From: Paenibacillus sp.
Lineage (GTDB): Bacteria > Bacillota > Bacilli > Paenibacillales > NBRC-103111
Length of the DNA stretch: 64,000 nt
Direction of reading: 5' to 3'
NCBI GenBank assembly: GCA_031180825.1
Contig: JAPSLM010000001.1
Location: 496,001 to 560,000 of the forward strand
Under the pieces are notes generated by a model. That model searched no databases and was not told where the DNA came from. It saw only the letters and a program-made list of their open reading frames with translations. Both the position numbers and the translations under genes were made by a program. Shown piece after piece: positions 1 through 10,029 of this stretch (position 1 is its first letter; each line of letters begins with the position of its first letter).

Positions 1-638
1 CGATGTTCCGCAACCGTCAGGCCGACGTTCTGCTCGGTACGCAGATGGTCGCCAAGGGGCTTGATTTTCCTTATGTAACGCTCGTCGGCGCGCTCGCTGC
101 CGATTCCGTGCTGAACCTGCCCGATTTTCGAGCGGCCGAACGGTCGTTCCAGCTGCTGACCCAGGTCGCGGGACGCGCCGGACGGCATGAGCTGCCCGGA
201 GAAGTGTTCGTCCAAACGTACACGCCGGAGCATTACAGCATTATAAGCGCAAGCAAGCATGATTATATGGGCTTTATGCGCAAGGAGATGCTGATGCGCA
301 AGCTGCACAATTATCCGCCGTTTCACCGGCTCGTTTTGATTACGCTGTCGCACGAGCAGGTGCAGCTGCTGCTGCGATCGGGCGAAATGCTCGCTTCCCG
401 TCTGAAGGAGCTGGCGCAGACGATGCAAGCGGCCGGAACCGAGCTGGAGGTGCTGGGGCCCGTCGCTTCGCCCATTTCAAGGATCAAAGATAGATATCGG
501 TTTCAATGCATGATAAAATATCGGGGAGAGACGGACATCTCCGCTTTGGTCCAGAAAGCGGCCGCCGTGCTTGACGATACCGTGAAGCAGCACAAGCTGA
601 CGGTGGCGATCGATGTCGATCCCCAAGTGTTAATGTAG
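1..638 (+). CDS. priA: Primosomal replication-restart helicase PriA, C-terminal part (start outside window)
   Basis: PriA is the 3'-5' DNA helicase that reloads the replisome at stalled forks. Only the last ~211 residues lie in the window, and the reading frame is open to base 1. Visible are the end of the helicase core, with [14 protein letters not shown] and the arginine-finger motif QVAGRAGR, followed by the C-terminal domain with HNYPPFHRL. The zinc-binding cysteines lie upstream of the window. It is followed by def after ~100 bases, as in Bacillus priA-def-fmt. Identification is firm. Confidence 0.95.
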   Translation, partial: MFRNRQADVLLGTQMVAKGLDFPYVTLVGALAADSVLNLPDFRAAERSFQLLTQVAGRAGRHELPGEVFVQTYTPEHYSIISASKHDYMGFMRKEMLMRKLHNYPPFHRLVLITLSHEQVQLLLRSGEMLASRLKELAQTMQAAGTELEVLGPVASPISRIKDRYRFQCMIKYRGETDISALVQKAAAVLDDTVKQHKLTVAIDVDPQVLM

Positions 639-639
639 G

Positions 640-739
640 AAGCTGTCAACCGGCCCGTGCGGCCGGAATATACATAACGTATCAGCCGGCTGCGGAAAGC
701 CGGTTCATTCTCTTTAATGGAAAAGGATGGTGCTTATCA
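640..739 (+). other. priA-def spacer with two GC-rich hairpins
   Basis: Two short inverted repeats follow priA: CCGGCC with GGCCGG, and AGCCGGCT with AGCCGGTT. The second is followed by a pyrimidine-rich but not pure T stretch, so termination would be weak. The def ribosome binding site (aaaaggatggtg) lies just before its ATG. Confidence 0.35.
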
Positions 740-1222
740 ATGGCAATCAGAATCATTGTGAAGGACCCGGACCCGGTGCTGCGCGAAATGAGCAAGCCCG
801 TTCCTAAAATTACGCCGAACATTCATAAGCTGCTGAACGACATGGCCGATACGATGTATGATGCGGAGGGCGTAGGCTTGGCCGCGCCGCAGATCGGCAT
901 TCTCAAGCGGGTGATCGTCATGGACGTCGGCGACGAGCACGGCTTGATCGAGCTGATCAACCCGGAGATCATCGAGCGGGAAGGAGAGCAGTTCGGACCG
1001 GAGGGCTGCTTAAGCATTCCCGGATATACGGGCGATGTGAAGCGGGCTGCCCGCGTGAAGGTGAAAGGCCTCAACCGCAACGGCGAGGAGATCGTCATCG
1101 AAGGGACCGAACTGCTGGCCCGCTGCATTCAGCATGAGGTGGATCATTTAAACGGGGTGCTGTATACGGATTTGGCGGAAAAAATGTATCGCAGCGAGAA
1201 ACAGGATCGTGATGACGCATGA
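740..1222 (+). CDS. def: Peptide deformylase
   Basis: Removes the formyl group from the N-terminal methionine of new proteins; it is a metal-dependent cytosolic enzyme. All three family motifs are present: [10 protein letters not shown] (about residues 43-52), EGCLSIPG with the metal-binding Cys, and HEVDHLNG with two metal-binding His and the catalytic Glu. The 160-residue length is normal. The last codons overlap the start of fmt by four bases (ATGA), indicating translational coupling with the enzyme that adds the formyl group it removes. Confidence 0.97.
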   Translation: MAIRIIVKDPDPVLREMSKPVPKITPNIHKLLNDMADTMYDAEGVGLAAPQIGILKRVIVMDVGDEHGLIELINPEIIEREGEQFGPEGCLSIPGYTGDVKRAARVKVKGLNRNGEEIVIEGTELLARCIQHEVDHLNGVLYTDLAEKMYRSEKQDRDDA

Positions 1223-2175
1223 GAGTGATTTTTATGGGCACGCCGGATTTCGCCGTGCCGTCTCTGCAGACGCTGCTGAACGATAAGAATCTGGATGTTG
1301 TCGCAGTCGTTACGCAGCCGGACCGTCCGGTCGGGCGCAAGCGCGTGCTGACGCCGACCCCCGTCAAGGTCGAGGCGGAAAAGCACGGCCTGCCCGTGCT
1401 TCAACCGGAACGGCTGCGCCGTCCGGAGTCCGTCGAGGCGATCCGCGCCCTGCAGCCGGATTTGATCGTGACGGCGGCCTTCGGACAAATTTTGCCGAAA
1501 TCGGTGCTCGAGCTGCCGAAGCTGGGATGTATTAATATCCACGCGTCGCTGCTTCCCAAATACCGCGGAGGGGCGCCGATCCACTACGCCGTGATGAACG
1601 GCGACGCCGTCACCGGCGTCACGATCATGTATATGGCGGAAGGCTTGGATACCGGCGACATGATCAGCAAAATCGAGGTGCCGATCGAGGACAGCGATAC
1701 GACCGGCACGATGTTCGACAAGCTGAGTCTGGCCGGAGCGAAGCTGCTGGAGGAGACGCTGCCTGATTTGCTGGCAGGCCGAGTGCAGCCGGTGCCGCAG
1801 AACGACGCGGAGGCGGTTTATTCACCGAACATCACCCGCGAACAGGAACGGATCGATTGGACGAAGCCGGCGATGCAGCTGTGGAATTTGGTGCGGGGAC
1901 TGCATCCCCGGCCGGGTGCTTATACGCTGTGGAACGGCGAGGTGCTGAAAATATGGACATGCGCCAAGCCCGACGAGTCGGATCGCGTGCCGGACGGCGT
2001 CCGGCCGGGCACCGTGCTGGAAGCGGGAGAACGCGGGATCGCCGTGGCCGCCGGACAAGGTATTCTCCGGATCACGGAGCTGCAGCCGGCGGGGAAGAAG
2101 GCCATGGACGCCGCCGCGTTTGCGCGAAGCGGCCAGCTGGCGCCGGGCACCGTGCTTGGGATATCGGGCGATTGA
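1219..2175 (+). CDS. fmt: Methionyl-tRNA formyltransferase
   Basis: Transfers a formyl group from 10-formyl-tetrahydrofolate to initiator Met-tRNA. The start motif [12 protein letters not shown], the folate-binding signature [14 protein letters not shown] (about residues 111-124) and the later GLDTGDM segment identify the formyltransferase fold; a C-terminal tRNA-binding domain follows from about residue 205. At 318 residues it is full length. Its ATG overlaps the def stop codon, and rsmB follows after 32 bases. Confidence 0.97.
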   Translation: MRVIFMGTPDFAVPSLQTLLNDKNLDVVAVVTQPDRPVGRKRVLTPTPVKVEAEKHGLPVLQPERLRRPESVEAIRALQPDLIVTAAFGQILPKSVLELPKLGCINIHASLLPKYRGGAPIHYAVMNGDAVTGVTIMYMAEGLDTGDMISKIEVPIEDSDTTGTMFDKLSLAGAKLLEETLPDLLAGRVQPVPQNDAEAVYSPNITREQERIDWTKPAMQLWNLVRGLHPRPGAYTLWNGEVLKIWTCAKPDESDRVPDGVRPGTVLEAGERGIAVAAGQGILRITELQPAGKKAMDAAAFARSGQLAPGTVLGISGD

Positions 2176-2207
2176 GCTGCGGTCTATAGAAGAAAAGCGG
2201 AGGAATT

Positions 2208-3689
2208 ATGAGCGAAAAGAATCAACCGTCCTCCGGACGGACCAAGCGAACGGGAGCAGGAGGCCGACCGATCGGCGGCGCGGCTTCGGGAGGAACCAAT
2301 AGAGGCTGTCAGGGGAATGCTCCCCGGGCAGGCAAAGGCCCGGCTCAAGGCTCGGCCAGGGAAGCGGCCCTTGACGTGCTGGTGCGGATCGAGCAGGACC
2401 GTTCGTACAGCAATTTACTGCTGAACCAGACGCTGCAAAAGTACAATCTCGACAAGCCGGACGCAGGGCTGGCGACGGAAATCGTATACGGAACGGTGCA
2501 GCGGCTCGGCACGATCGACTTTTTCCTGGAGCGGTTCGTCAGCAAAGGGCCGGCAAAGCTGCAGCCGTGGGTCCGCAACCTGCTGCGGCTGAGCTTTTAT
2601 CAATTGTACTATTTGGACCGGATTCCGGACCACGCGATTGTCAACGAAGCGGTCAATATCGCGAAGCGGCGGGGCCATCAAGGCATCTCCGGCATGGTCA
2701 ACGGCGTGCTGCGCAGCGTGCTCCGCGGCAAAAGCGAGCTCGTCCTGCCCGCCGGGCTGCCGGCCGAGCGGCGCATCGCGCTTGCGCAGTCGCACCCGGA
2801 GTGGCTGGTGCGGCGCTGGATCCGCGAGTTCGGCGAGCAGGCGGCCGAGCGGCTCTGCGAGGCGAACAATACGCCGCCGCGCGTCAGCTTGCGCGCGAAC
2901 GCGCTGAAGCTCGGCCCGGGCGTGCTGGCCGAGCGGCTGCGGCAAGGAGGGCTCGAAGCGGAGCCCTCCGCAATTGCGCCCGCCGGCGTGATCGTGCGCG
3001 GCGGCGGCAACATGGCCCTGTCGCCGGACTATGCGGCGGGCCTGTATTCGGTCCAGGACGAGAGCTCCATGCTCGTCGCGGAATGGGTGGACCCGCAGCC
3101 GGGCGAGCGGGTGCTGGACTGCTGCGCCGCGCCCGGCGGGAAGACGACGCACCTTGCGGAGAAGATGGGCGACCGCGGCGAAATCGTCGCTTGCGACGTG
3201 CACGAGCATAAGCGGAAGCTGATCGAGGAGCAGGCGGAGCGCCTCGCGCTGCGGTCGATTCGGACGCTGACGGCGGACGCGCGCCGGCTGGCGGAGCATT
3301 TTGCACCGGAAAGCTTCGACCGCATCCTGCTCGACGCCCCCTGCTCGGGGCTTGGCGTCATCCGGCGGAAGCCGGATATGAAATGGAGCAAGAGCGAAGG
3401 GGAGCTGACGGCGATCTGCGATATCCAGCGGGAGCTGCTGGAGGCGGTGCATCCGCTGCTGAAGCCGGGCGGCGTGCTGGTGTACAGCACGTGCACGGTG
3501 GAGAAGGCTGAGAATGAAGACATGATCCGCGAATTTTTAGAGCGTCATCCTGCGTTCGCGCCGGATTTGCCCGAAGTGCCGGAGACGCTCAGGGAACAGC
3601 TGGACAAGGAACTCGCCGCGGTGCGGATCATGCCGTACGATTACGGCTCGGACGGTTTTTTCATCGCCCGGCTGCGCAAGCGCGCATAG
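2208..3689 (+). CDS. rsmB: 16S rRNA (cytosine-967-C5) methyltransferase RsmB
   Basis: Methylates C967 of 16S rRNA using S-adenosylmethionine. The protein has an N-terminal NusB-like RNA-binding domain (about residues 45-180) and a Rossmann methyltransferase domain. The SAM motif is VLDCCAAPGGKTTHLAE, and the two catalytic cysteine motifs are DAPCSGLGVIRRKPD and YSTCTVEKAEN. The first ~45 residues are an unusual Gly/Arg/Lys-rich, probably disordered extension, which makes the 493-residue protein longer than most homologues. The start ATG follows a ggagg site at a good distance. It lies in the def-fmt-rsmB-rlmN order. Confidence 0.95.
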   Translation: MSEKNQPSSGRTKRTGAGGRPIGGAASGGTNRGCQGNAPRAGKGPAQGSAREAALDVLVRIEQDRSYSNLLLNQTLQKYNLDKPDAGLATEIVYGTVQRLGTIDFFLERFVSKGPAKLQPWVRNLLRLSFYQLYYLDRIPDHAIVNEAVNIAKRRGHQGISGMVNGVLRSVLRGKSELVLPAGLPAERRIALAQSHPEWLVRRWIREFGEQAAERLCEANNTPPRVSLRANALKLGPGVLAERLRQGGLEAEPSAIAPAGVIVRGGGNMALSPDYAAGLYSVQDESSMLVAEWVDPQPGERVLDCCAAPGGKTTHLAEKMGDRGEIVACDVHEHKRKLIEEQAERLALRSIRTLTADARRLAEHFAPESFDRILLDAPCSGLGVIRRKPDMKWSKSEGELTAICDIQRELLEAVHPLLKPGGVLVYSTCTVEKAENEDMIREFLERHPAFAPDLPEVPETLREQLDKELAAVRIMPYDYGSDGFFIARLRKRA

Positions 3690-3774
3690 AACCGTAAAAT
3701 GTGGTAAAATAAAATGTGGCCTTTTTGGAGGAGTATCCTCCGAAAGGGCTTCACTATAGACTAAACAGGTTGTG

Positions 3775-4869
3775 ATGCATACAATGAACGAAATAGAAAG
3801 CAGATGGCAGCCGAAAAACGAAAAGCCGTACGTCTACGACTTTACGCTGGAGGATTGGCAGCAATGGGTCAAGGACAACGGAGAGGCGGGCTTTCGCGCC
3901 GGCCAAATTTTCGACTGGCTGTATGTGAAAAGAGTTTCAAGCTTCGACGAGATGACGAATCTTCCGAAAACGCTCCGGGACCGGCTGAAGGAGCAGTTCG
4001 ACTTCGTCACGCTCACGGAAGTGGCGCACTACCGTTCGAAGGACGGAACCGTCAAGTTTTTGTTCGAGCTTAGCGACGGGAATGCCATCGAAACGGTCAT
4101 CATGAAGCACAGCTACGGCAACAGCATCTGCGTAACGACGCAGGTGGGCTGCCGGGTCGGCTGCACGTTCTGCGCCTCGACGCTCGGCGGATTGAAGCGC
4201 AATTTGACGTCCGGCGAGATCATCGCGCAGGTGGTCAAGGCGCAGCAGCTTTTGGACGAAACAGAGGAACGGGTCAGCAGCATCGTCATCATGGGAATCG
4301 GCGAGCCGTTCGAAAATTACGACGCGGTGATGAAATTCCTCCGAGTGATGATCCATCCGAAAGGGCTGAATATCGGCCAGCGGCATATTACGGTGTCGAC
4401 GAGCGGCATCGTCCCGAACATTTACCGGTTTGCCGACGAGGATACGCAGATCAATCTGGCGATTTCAATCCATGCGCCGAACGATGAACTGCGCTCCAAG
4501 CTGATGCCGGTCAACCGCCGGTATCCGTTTGCCGAGCTGATCGAAGCCTGTCAATATTACGTCGCAAAAACCGGACGGCGCATTACGTTCGAATATGCGC
4601 TGATGGGCGGCGTGAACGATCAGGCCGAGCACGCGGAGGAGCTGGCGAAAGTATTAAAAGCATTTCCGATGGCGCACGTCAACTTGATTCCGGTCAATTT
4701 CGTTTCCGAGCGCAACTATGTGCGTACGCCCCGGAATGATATCTTTACGTTCCAACGCATTCTGGAACGCAACAAAATCAACGCCACCATACGCCGGGAG
4801 CAGGGCAGCGATATCGCAGCCGCCTGCGGGCAGCTGCGGGCGAAGCATATGGAGTCGGGTGCGAGGTGA
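3775..4869 (+). CDS. rlmN: Dual-specificity 23S rRNA/tRNA adenine-C2 methyltransferase RlmN
   Basis: A radical-SAM enzyme that makes 2-methyladenosine at A2503 of 23S rRNA and in tRNA. The radical-SAM cluster is GCRVGCTFC (CX3CX2C), followed by [11 protein letters not shown] and the C-terminal MGGVNDQ region with the second catalytic cysteine near [11 protein letters not shown]. The start is uncertain: GTG 3772, ATG 3775 and ATG 3784 are all in frame and only a weak AGGT site precedes them. I use 3775. A perfect hairpin GGAGGA-GTA-TCCTCC lies at 3728-3742 upstream. The stop overlaps the prpC GTG start. Confidence 0.95.
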   Translation: MHTMNEIESRWQPKNEKPYVYDFTLEDWQQWVKDNGEAGFRAGQIFDWLYVKRVSSFDEMTNLPKTLRDRLKEQFDFVTLTEVAHYRSKDGTVKFLFELSDGNAIETVIMKHSYGNSICVTTQVGCRVGCTFCASTLGGLKRNLTSGEIIAQVVKAQQLLDETEERVSSIVIMGIGEPFENYDAVMKFLRVMIHPKGLNIGQRHITVSTSGIVPNIYRFADEDTQINLAISIHAPNDELRSKLMPVNRRYPFAELIEACQYYVAKTGRRITFEYALMGGVNDQAEHAEELAKVLKAFPMAHVNLIPVNFVSERNYVRTPRNDIFTFQRILERNKINATIRREQGSDIAAACGQLRAKHMESGAR

Positions 4870-5648
4870 AGCAAGCGATGCTGAGATTGGCTTATCAATC
4901 CGATATCGGCCGGGTGCGGGCGGTTAACGAGGACCGCGCAGCCGTTCAAGAGGACTTGAACGGCTGGACCCTCGCCATTGTCGCGGACGGCATGGGAGGC
5001 CATCAGGCCGGAGATATCGCAAGTCAAATGGCGGTGGAGCTTATCCCGCTGCAGGTAAAATCCTTGGACCCGAACCGGTCGTCCGAGGAAAGACAGCATA
5101 AATTGAAGGAAGCGATCGAAGCCGCCAACGATAACATTTTCGAATTTGCGTCCGGACGCGAAAATTACCACGGGATGGGGACGACCGTCGTTGCCGTGCT
5201 GGCGAACGACGAGCGGGCTGTCGTTGCGCATATCGGCGACAGCCGCGTATACCGGATTCACAATGGGCAGATCGAGCAGTTGACGGAGGATCACTCGCTT
5301 GTGAACGAGCTGGTCAAAAGCGGCCAGATCACCCGCGAGGAAGCGAGCCATCATCCGCGGCGCAACGTCCTGACGCGTGCGCTCGGCACCGAGCCGACGA
5401 TCGAGGTGGATGTGCAGGAAATCGGCTGGGGTCCCGGAGACCTGCTGCTGCTGTGCAGCGACGGGCTAAGCAGCCTGGTTGAGCCGGGCCAAATGCTCCA
5501 GGCCGTGGCGGAGACGGATGGCCTGGAGCGTAAGGTGGACCGGTTGGTTCAGGCTGCGCTGGATGCCGGGGGCGACGATAACGTAACGGTGTTGCTGATC
5601 GAGAACGGGCCGGGTTCGGCGGTACATGACGACGGAGAAGCGGGGTGA
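4866..5648 (+). CDS. prpC: PP2C-family Ser/Thr protein phosphatase (PrpC/Stp)
   Basis: Removes phosphate from Ser/Thr residues and counteracts the kinase encoded next to it. PPM-family motifs with the metal-binding aspartates are visible in order: [48 protein letters not shown] and [11 protein letters not shown]. The length of 260 residues is typical and no membrane segment is seen, so it is cytosolic. The GTG start overlaps the rlmN stop (GTGA). Its last codons contain an in-frame upstream ATG for the kinase, but the kinase most likely starts after the prpC stop. Confidence 0.95.
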   Translation: MKQAMLRLAYQSDIGRVRAVNEDRAAVQEDLNGWTLAIVADGMGGHQAGDIASQMAVELIPLQVKSLDPNRSSEERQHKLKEAIEAANDNIFEFASGRENYHGMGTTVVAVLANDERAVVAHIGDSRVYRIHNGQIEQLTEDHSLVNELVKSGQITREEASHHPRRNVLTRALGTEPTIEVDVQEIGWGPGDLLLLCSDGLSSLVEPGQMLQAVAETDGLERKVDRLVQAALDAGGDDNVTVLLIENGPGSAVHDDGEAG

Positions 5649-5655
5649 GGAAGCA

Positions 5656-7848
5656 ATGATCGGTAAGCAGCTTGGAGGACGCTACGAGATTTTGGGACGC
5701 GTCGGCGGCGGCGGAATGGCCATCGTATACAAAGGACTCGATAATTTATTGCATCGGCATGTCGCCGTGAAGGTGCTGCGTCAGCAGTACGTGCACGACG
5801 AAGAATTCATTCAGCGTTTTCGCCGCGAAGCGCAAGCCGCAGCCTCCTTGTCGCATCCGAACGTAGTCAGCATATACGACGTCGGCCAAGAGGAAGACAT
5901 CCATTACATCGTAATGGAGTATATCGAGGGAACGACCTTGAACGAGCTGATTAAGGAAAAAGCCCCGCTGCAGGTGGAGGAAGCCGTTCATGTTGCGATC
6001 CAGATTTGCGACGCCCTCGATCATGCGCATCATAATCAAATCATTCATCGCGATATTAAGCCTCACAACATTTTGATCGGCAAAAACGGCCGCGTCAAAG
6101 TCACCGATTTCGGGATCGCCCGCGCCGTCACTTCTTCCACGATTACGCAGACCGGCTCCGTCGTCGGCTCGGTTCATTATTTTTCGCCCGAGCATGCGAA
6201 AGGGACGCCGACCGGCGAGCAATCGGACTTGTACTCTCTCGGGATTGTCATGTACCAGATGCTGACGGGCCGGCTGCCGTTTCTCGGCGAAAGTCCGATC
6301 AGCGTAGCATTAAAGCATTTGCAGGAAGATGTCGAGGAGCCCCGCAAGGTGAACCCGCTCATCCCGCAAAGCGTGGAAAACATTATTCTGCGCGCGATGC
6401 GCAAAAGCACGTCTGAACGGTATCGTTCGGCCAAAGACATGCTCAGCGATCTGGAATCGTGCCTGCTGCCGCACCGCCGCAACGAGCCGAAAGTCAACTT
6501 TCTGGACGACGACGAGCTGGACGAGGAAAAGACGCGGGTCATGCCTGCGCTGCGGCCGGGACAATACGCCGTTGTAGAGGATGACGACGATCCGCAGCCA
6601 CGCGCGAAGGAAACAGCGTTGCCCGAGAAGAAAAAAGGCTGGGTCAAGCCGCTGGTCTGGTTCGTGGTGCTCATGGCGCTCGTCGTCGGCATGTGGTATG
6701 CGGTCCAGTACGTGCAGGAGAAATTATCGGTACAGCGGGTCGATATCCCGAACGTGGTGGATAAGCCGCTTGCCGAAGCCGAGAAAATCTTAACCGACAG
6801 CAAGCTTCAAGTGGGCGTGGAATACCAGAACGATGAGACGAAGCCGAAAGATATCGTCATCCGGCAGAGCCAGTCGAATATGCAGGTAAACGCAGGTTCG
6901 AAGATCCAGCTCACTGTCAGTTCGGGGCCTGCACTTAAACAAATGCCTGATGTTACCAAGCTGAAGCTGGCGGAAGCTAAAACGCAGCTGCTCTCGCTGG
7001 GCTTCAAGTCGGAAAATATTAAGATCGTTCAAAATTTTTCGGATGCCGAGCCGGAAACGGTGGCGACCCAAACGCCCGGGACGGATCAGCAGTACGCGAA
7101 CCCGGCCGACGTTAAGGTTGAACTGGTTGTCAGCAAAGGCCGGGAAACGTTCCCGATGCCGAATCTCATCGGCAAGACGGAGAATGAAGCGAAAACGCTC
7201 CTGAGGGACAATAACCTGAAGCTTTCCAAGGACGGCATTTCCCGCCAGCCGAGCTATAAGCAAAAAAAGGGCCGGGTGATCCAGCAGTTTCCGTTCGAGC
7301 CGAACGACGATGTAACGCCGGGCACGGAAATTACGCTGACCGTCAGCTCCGGCCTCCCGCCGGAAGCGGGACAGATGACCGTTCCCGTGCAGATTAAGCC
7401 GGCCAAGGAAGGGCAGGCGGCTACGGCCACGGTCATTCTAAACGATGCGGCAGTCGATAATTTTGAGTATCAGAAGCTCACGAACGTGACGCAAACGGAA
7501 ACGCTTGAGGTGAAGCTGATCGTCTCGCCGGAAAAAAATGCGACGGTCCAAATTCGCGGGGATGGCATTCAGAACGATTTGATAACCATCACCTATAAGG
7601 ATTACTTGGATCAAAAGAACGGCGAGAAGTCCGGCGGCGGGAAGACCGAGCCGCCGAATGGAGTCACCGGGACGAACGGCGGCGGGAAGACCGAGCCGCC
7701 GGCGACACCGGCTTCCGGCACGGGCGTCGAGAGCGGTAAGCCGGCGCAGCAAGGAAGCGGCGGAACGGCGGCGCCGACCGGACAGAACGGAGGCGCAGCG
7801 ACGGCTCCGGCCGGGAATACGACAGGCACAGGAGGCACGAATCCATAA
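5656..7848 (+). CDS. prkC: Membrane Ser/Thr protein kinase with three PASTA domains (PrkC/StkP type)
   Basis: A receptor kinase that senses peptidoglycan fragments and phosphorylates cell-wall, translation and germination targets. I place the start at ATG 5656 behind ggggtgagg, giving ~730 residues; an earlier ATG at 5626 lies inside prpC. The kinase domain shows the Gly-rich loop GRVGGGGMAIVYKG, VAVKVL, HRDIKPHNIL and DFGIAR. A single membrane helix (WFVVLMALVVGMWYAV) separates it from three extracellular PASTA repeats beginning about DIPNVVDKPLAEA, QMPDVTKLKLAEA and PMPNLIGKTENEA. The last ~80 residues form a Gly/Thr/Pro-rich low-complexity tail. It is coupled to prpC and, through a TAATG overlap, to rsgA. 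Confidence 0.95.
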   Translation: MIGKQLGGRYEILGRVGGGGMAIVYKGLDNLLHRHVAVKVLRQQYVHDEEFIQRFRREAQAAASLSHPNVVSIYDVGQEEDIHYIVMEYIEGTTLNELIKEKAPLQVEEAVHVAIQICDALDHAHHNQIIHRDIKPHNILIGKNGRVKVTDFGIARAVTSSTITQTGSVVGSVHYFSPEHAKGTPTGEQSDLYSLGIVMYQMLTGRLPFLGESPISVALKHLQEDVEEPRKVNPLIPQSVENIILRAMRKSTSERYRSAKDMLSDLESCLLPHRRNEPKVNFLDDDELDEEKTRVMPALRPGQYAVVEDDDDPQPRAKETALPEKKKGWVKPLVWFVVLMALVVGMWYAVQYVQEKLSVQRVDIPNVVDKPLAEAEKILTDSKLQVGVEYQNDETKPKDIVIRQSQSNMQVNAGSKIQLTVSSGPALKQMPDVTKLKLAEAKTQLLSLGFKSENIKIVQNFSDAEPETVATQTPGTDQQYANPADVKVELVVSKGRETFPMPNLIGKTENEAKTLLRDNNLKLSKDGISRQPSYKQKKGRVIQQFPFEPNDDVTPGTEITLTVSSGLPPEAGQMTVPVQIKPAKEGQAATATVILNDAAVDNFEYQKLTNVTQTETLEVKLIVSPEKNATVQIRGDGIQNDLITITYKDYLDQKNGEKSGGGKTEPPNGVTGTNGGGKTEPPATPASGTGVESGKPAQQGSGGTAAPTGQNGGAATAPAGNTTGTGGTNP

Positions 7849-8759
7849 TGCCAACCGGATTAATCGTGAAGGCGCTAAGCGGATATTATTACGTGCTCGC
7901 CGACGACACGCAAACGACCGAATCGGTGCAATGCCGGGCGCGGGGCATCTTCAAGAAGCGCGGCATTTCGCCGCTCGTCGGCGACCGTGTGGTGTACGGG
8001 CTGACGGAGAACGGGGAAGGAACGGTCGACGAAATTCTTCCCCGCTCCTCCGAGCTGATCCGGCCGCCGGTGGCAAATGTCGATTTAGCCGTACTGGTGT
8101 TCTCGGTGACCGAGCCGGCGCTTAATTTGCCGCTGCTGGACAAGTTTTTGGTACATACGGAAAGCGCCGGTCTCGACACGCTGATTTGTTTGACGAAGCA
8201 TGATCTGTTGTCCGAAGGAAGTTCGCCCGGCGGCGGTTCCGAAGAATTGGCGCCGGTGATCCGGCTCTACGAGTCGATCGGCTACCCGGTGATTGTGACC
8301 AGCGCCAAGGAAGGCATCGGCGTGAATGAAGTATTCAAGAGGCTGGAGGGCCGCATCGGCGTTTTTGCGGGGCAGTCCGGCGTCGGAAAGTCGTCGCTGC
8401 TAAACGCCATGGTGCCGGGGCTGTCGCTGGAAACGAACGAAATCAGCATGAAGCTCGGCCGGGGCAAACATACGACGCGTCACGTCGAGCTGATCCGGCT
8501 GCAGAACGGCGGGCTTATCGCCGATACGCCGGGTTTTAGCCAGCTCGATTTTTTGCAGGTGGATGCGGAGGGGCTTAGCGGGGCTTTCCGGGAATTCGCG
8601 CCTTATGCCGCAGCGTGCCGCTTCCGCGGATGCCTGCATTTGCACGAACCGGGCTGCAAGGTTCAGGAGGCCAAGGAAGCGGGCCATATCGCCGCATCGC
8701 GGTACAACCATTACATTCAATTTTTGAACGAGATCAAAGACAAAAAAAGGAGGTACTAA
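7848..8759 (+). CDS. rsgA: Ribosome small-subunit GTPase RsgA (YloQ/CpgA)
   Basis: A circularly permuted GTPase acting late in 30S assembly. An N-terminal OB domain (about residues 1-65) is followed by the permuted G domain: LTKHDL (G4), then [14 protein letters not shown] (G1), GRGKHTTRH (G2) and DTPGFS (G3). A C-terminal zinc site follows ([14 protein letters not shown]: Cys, Cys, His, Cys). The ATG overlaps the prkC stop. In Bacillus this GTPase is a substrate of the neighbouring kinase, which fits the shared operon. Confidence 0.96.
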   Translation: MPTGLIVKALSGYYYVLADDTQTTESVQCRARGIFKKRGISPLVGDRVVYGLTENGEGTVDEILPRSSELIRPPVANVDLAVLVFSVTEPALNLPLLDKFLVHTESAGLDTLICLTKHDLLSEGSSPGGGSEELAPVIRLYESIGYPVIVTSAKEGIGVNEVFKRLEGRIGVFAGQSGVGKSSLLNAMVPGLSLETNEISMKLGRGKHTTRHVELIRLQNGGLIADTPGFSQLDFLQVDAEGLSGAFREFAPYAAACRFRGCLHLHEPGCKVQEAKEAGHIAASRYNHYIQFLNEIKDKKRRY

Positions 8760-8760
8760 G

Positions 8761-9429
8761 ATGCTGCGTATCGCTCCTTCGATCTTATCCGCCAACTTTT
8801 CCAAGTTGGGCGAAGAAATTGCCGACGTCGAGCGCGGCGGGGCCGACTGGATTCATGTTGACGTGATGGACGGACATTTCGTACCGAATATTACGATCGG
8901 ACCGCTGGTGGTGGAAGCGATCCGTCCGACGACGAAACTGCCGCTCGACGTGCATCTGATGATCGAGCAGCCGGACCGCTACATTGCCTCGTTCGTTCAG
9001 GCAGGCGCGGACCTGATATCGGTTCACGCCGAGGCGTGCGTCCATCTGCACCGGACGCTTCATTATATTAAGGAGCAGGGCGTTAAAGCGGGCGTCGTGC
9101 TGAATCCGGCTACTTCGCTCCATGCCTTGGAGCATGTGCTTGAGGAAGGGCTGGTTGATTATGTGCTGCTGATGACGGTTAACCCCGGCTTCGGCGGGCA
9201 AAAGTTTATCTCCGCCATGCTGCCCAAGATCGCCGGGCTTCGCCGCCTGCTGGACGAGCGCGGGCTTCAGCACGTCGATATCGAGGTTGACGGAGGCGTC
9301 AATACCGAGACGGCCAAGCTCGTGGCCGAAGCGGGCGCCAATGTGCTCGTCGCCGGGAATGCGGTGTTCAACCGGCCGGACCGCGCCGAGGCGATCCGTG
9401 CGATCCGGGAAGCCGGGAGCGGCAAATAA
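8761..9429 (+). CDS. rpe: Ribulose-phosphate 3-epimerase
   Basis: Interconverts ribulose-5-phosphate and xylulose-5-phosphate in the pentose phosphate pathway. It is a TIM barrel with the family motifs [24 protein letters not shown] (metal His and catalytic Asp), [19 protein letters not shown] and EVDGGVN. At 222 residues it is full length. It sits one base after rsgA, behind an aaaaaggaggtac site that overlaps the end of rsgA. Its stop overlaps the start of the next small gene (TAATG). Confidence 0.97.
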   Translation: MLRIAPSILSANFSKLGEEIADVERGGADWIHVDVMDGHFVPNITIGPLVVEAIRPTTKLPLDVHLMIEQPDRYIASFVQAGADLISVHAEACVHLHRTLHYIKEQGVKAGVVLNPATSLHALEHVLEEGLVDYVLLMTVNPGFGGQKFISAMLPKIAGLRRLLDERGLQHVDIEVDGGVNTETAKLVAEAGANVLVAGNAVFNRPDRAEAIRAIREAGSGK

Positions 9430-9680
9430 TGCGCGCGCTTAAAATTTTTGCCTTCTGTGTACTATGCGCCGCCCTGCTGTTTGTCTTTTCCATTATCGAC
9501 GGCGTGGTGAAGTTTGCATTTTCGCTGGGGGCTTTATACGTCGGTATCCAATTTTTTAAGCGACACGAGACGCGCGGCCCGCGCATTGCCTTCATCTTGA
9601 TCACGATCTTATTGTACTTTATCTATACGGTGTTCTACGCGTTCTACTTGGCTATTCAGCAGCAACAAGCTGCGGTTTGA
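9429..9680 (+). CDS. Small membrane protein, unknown function
   Basis: An 83-residue protein with two or three hydrophobic segments (IFAFCVLCAALLFVFSII, VVKFAFSLGALYVGI and IAFILITILLYFIYTVFYAF), so probably an integral membrane protein. I do not recognise a family. The start overlaps the rpe stop (TAATG), and a strong terminator follows, so it is the last gene of the prpC-prkC-rsgA-rpe transcript. Confidence 0.7.
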   Translation: MRALKIFAFCVLCAALLFVFSIIDGVVKFAFSLGALYVGIQFFKRHETRGPRIAFILITILLYFIYTVFYAFYLAIQQQQAAV

Positions 9681-9730
9681 GGGGAAAAGAGCCCGGACAT
9701 GCATAACCGGTCCGCGGTTCGCATACACAT

Positions 9731-9777
9731 GGTTACAAAAGTACGGCTTCCGGCTTTTGTAGCCTTTTTGTTTTTTT
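9731..9777 (+). terminator. Rho-independent terminator closing the prpC-rpe operon
   Basis: GGTTACAAAAG pairs with CTTTTGTAGCC (11 bp with one G-U pair) around a 12-base loop, and is followed by TTTTTGTTTTTTT. Confidence 0.85.
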
Positions 9778-9864
9778 CGGTGCCCGGAATTTGCATGGCA
9801 CGTTTTGGGGAGCAGCGGAATATACATTTAACGAGGTGGTTAACTGCGCGCATGGCTCGAGGTC

Positions 9865-9912
9865 GGCTTTGCGGCGCAAAGCCAAGCGATGCTGACTTTG
9901 CTGCGCAAAGTC
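9865..9912 (+). promoter_or_regulatory. Two tandem near-identical hairpins touching the spoVM ribosome binding site
   Basis: GGCTTTGC-GGC-GCAAAGCC-like palindrome at 9865-9883 and GACTTTGC-TGC-GCAAAGTC at 9894-9912, ten bases apart. Both have the core CTTTGC and GCAAAG. The second ends one base before the GGAGGGAGGG ribosome binding site (9914-9923) of spoVM. The arrangement suggests control of translation or mRNA stability of spoVM; that role is inferred. Confidence 0.6.
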
Positions 9913-9929
9913 TGGAGGGAGGGTGCAAA

Positions 9930-10010
9930 ATGAAATTTTACACAATCAAGCTTCCGAAGTTTTTGGGTGGGTTTGTGAAAGCCGTACTTAACACATTCAG
10001 CAAAAACTGA
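9930..10010 (+). CDS. spoVM: Stage V sporulation protein M (26 residues)
   Basis: An amphipathic micro-protein that recognises the curved forespore membrane and anchors SpoIVA at the start of spore coat assembly. The translation begins MKFYTIKLPKFLGG and ends FSKN, which is nearly the same as Bacillus SpoVM, including Pro9 and the Phe/Leu/Gly core. Length is exactly 26 residues. A very strong site, GGAGGGAGGG, lies six bases before the ATG. Its place between rpe and rpmB is the same as in Bacillus. It is a good marker that the organism forms endospores. Confidence 0.96.
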   Translation: MKFYTIKLPKFLGGFVKAVLNTFSKN

Positions 10011-10029
10011 AGGTACGCTCGTCCATACT

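Noticed and set aside
2415-3452. Long antisense frame over rsmB
   Set aside because: Arg/Ala-rich shadow; rsmB motifs are on the plus strand.
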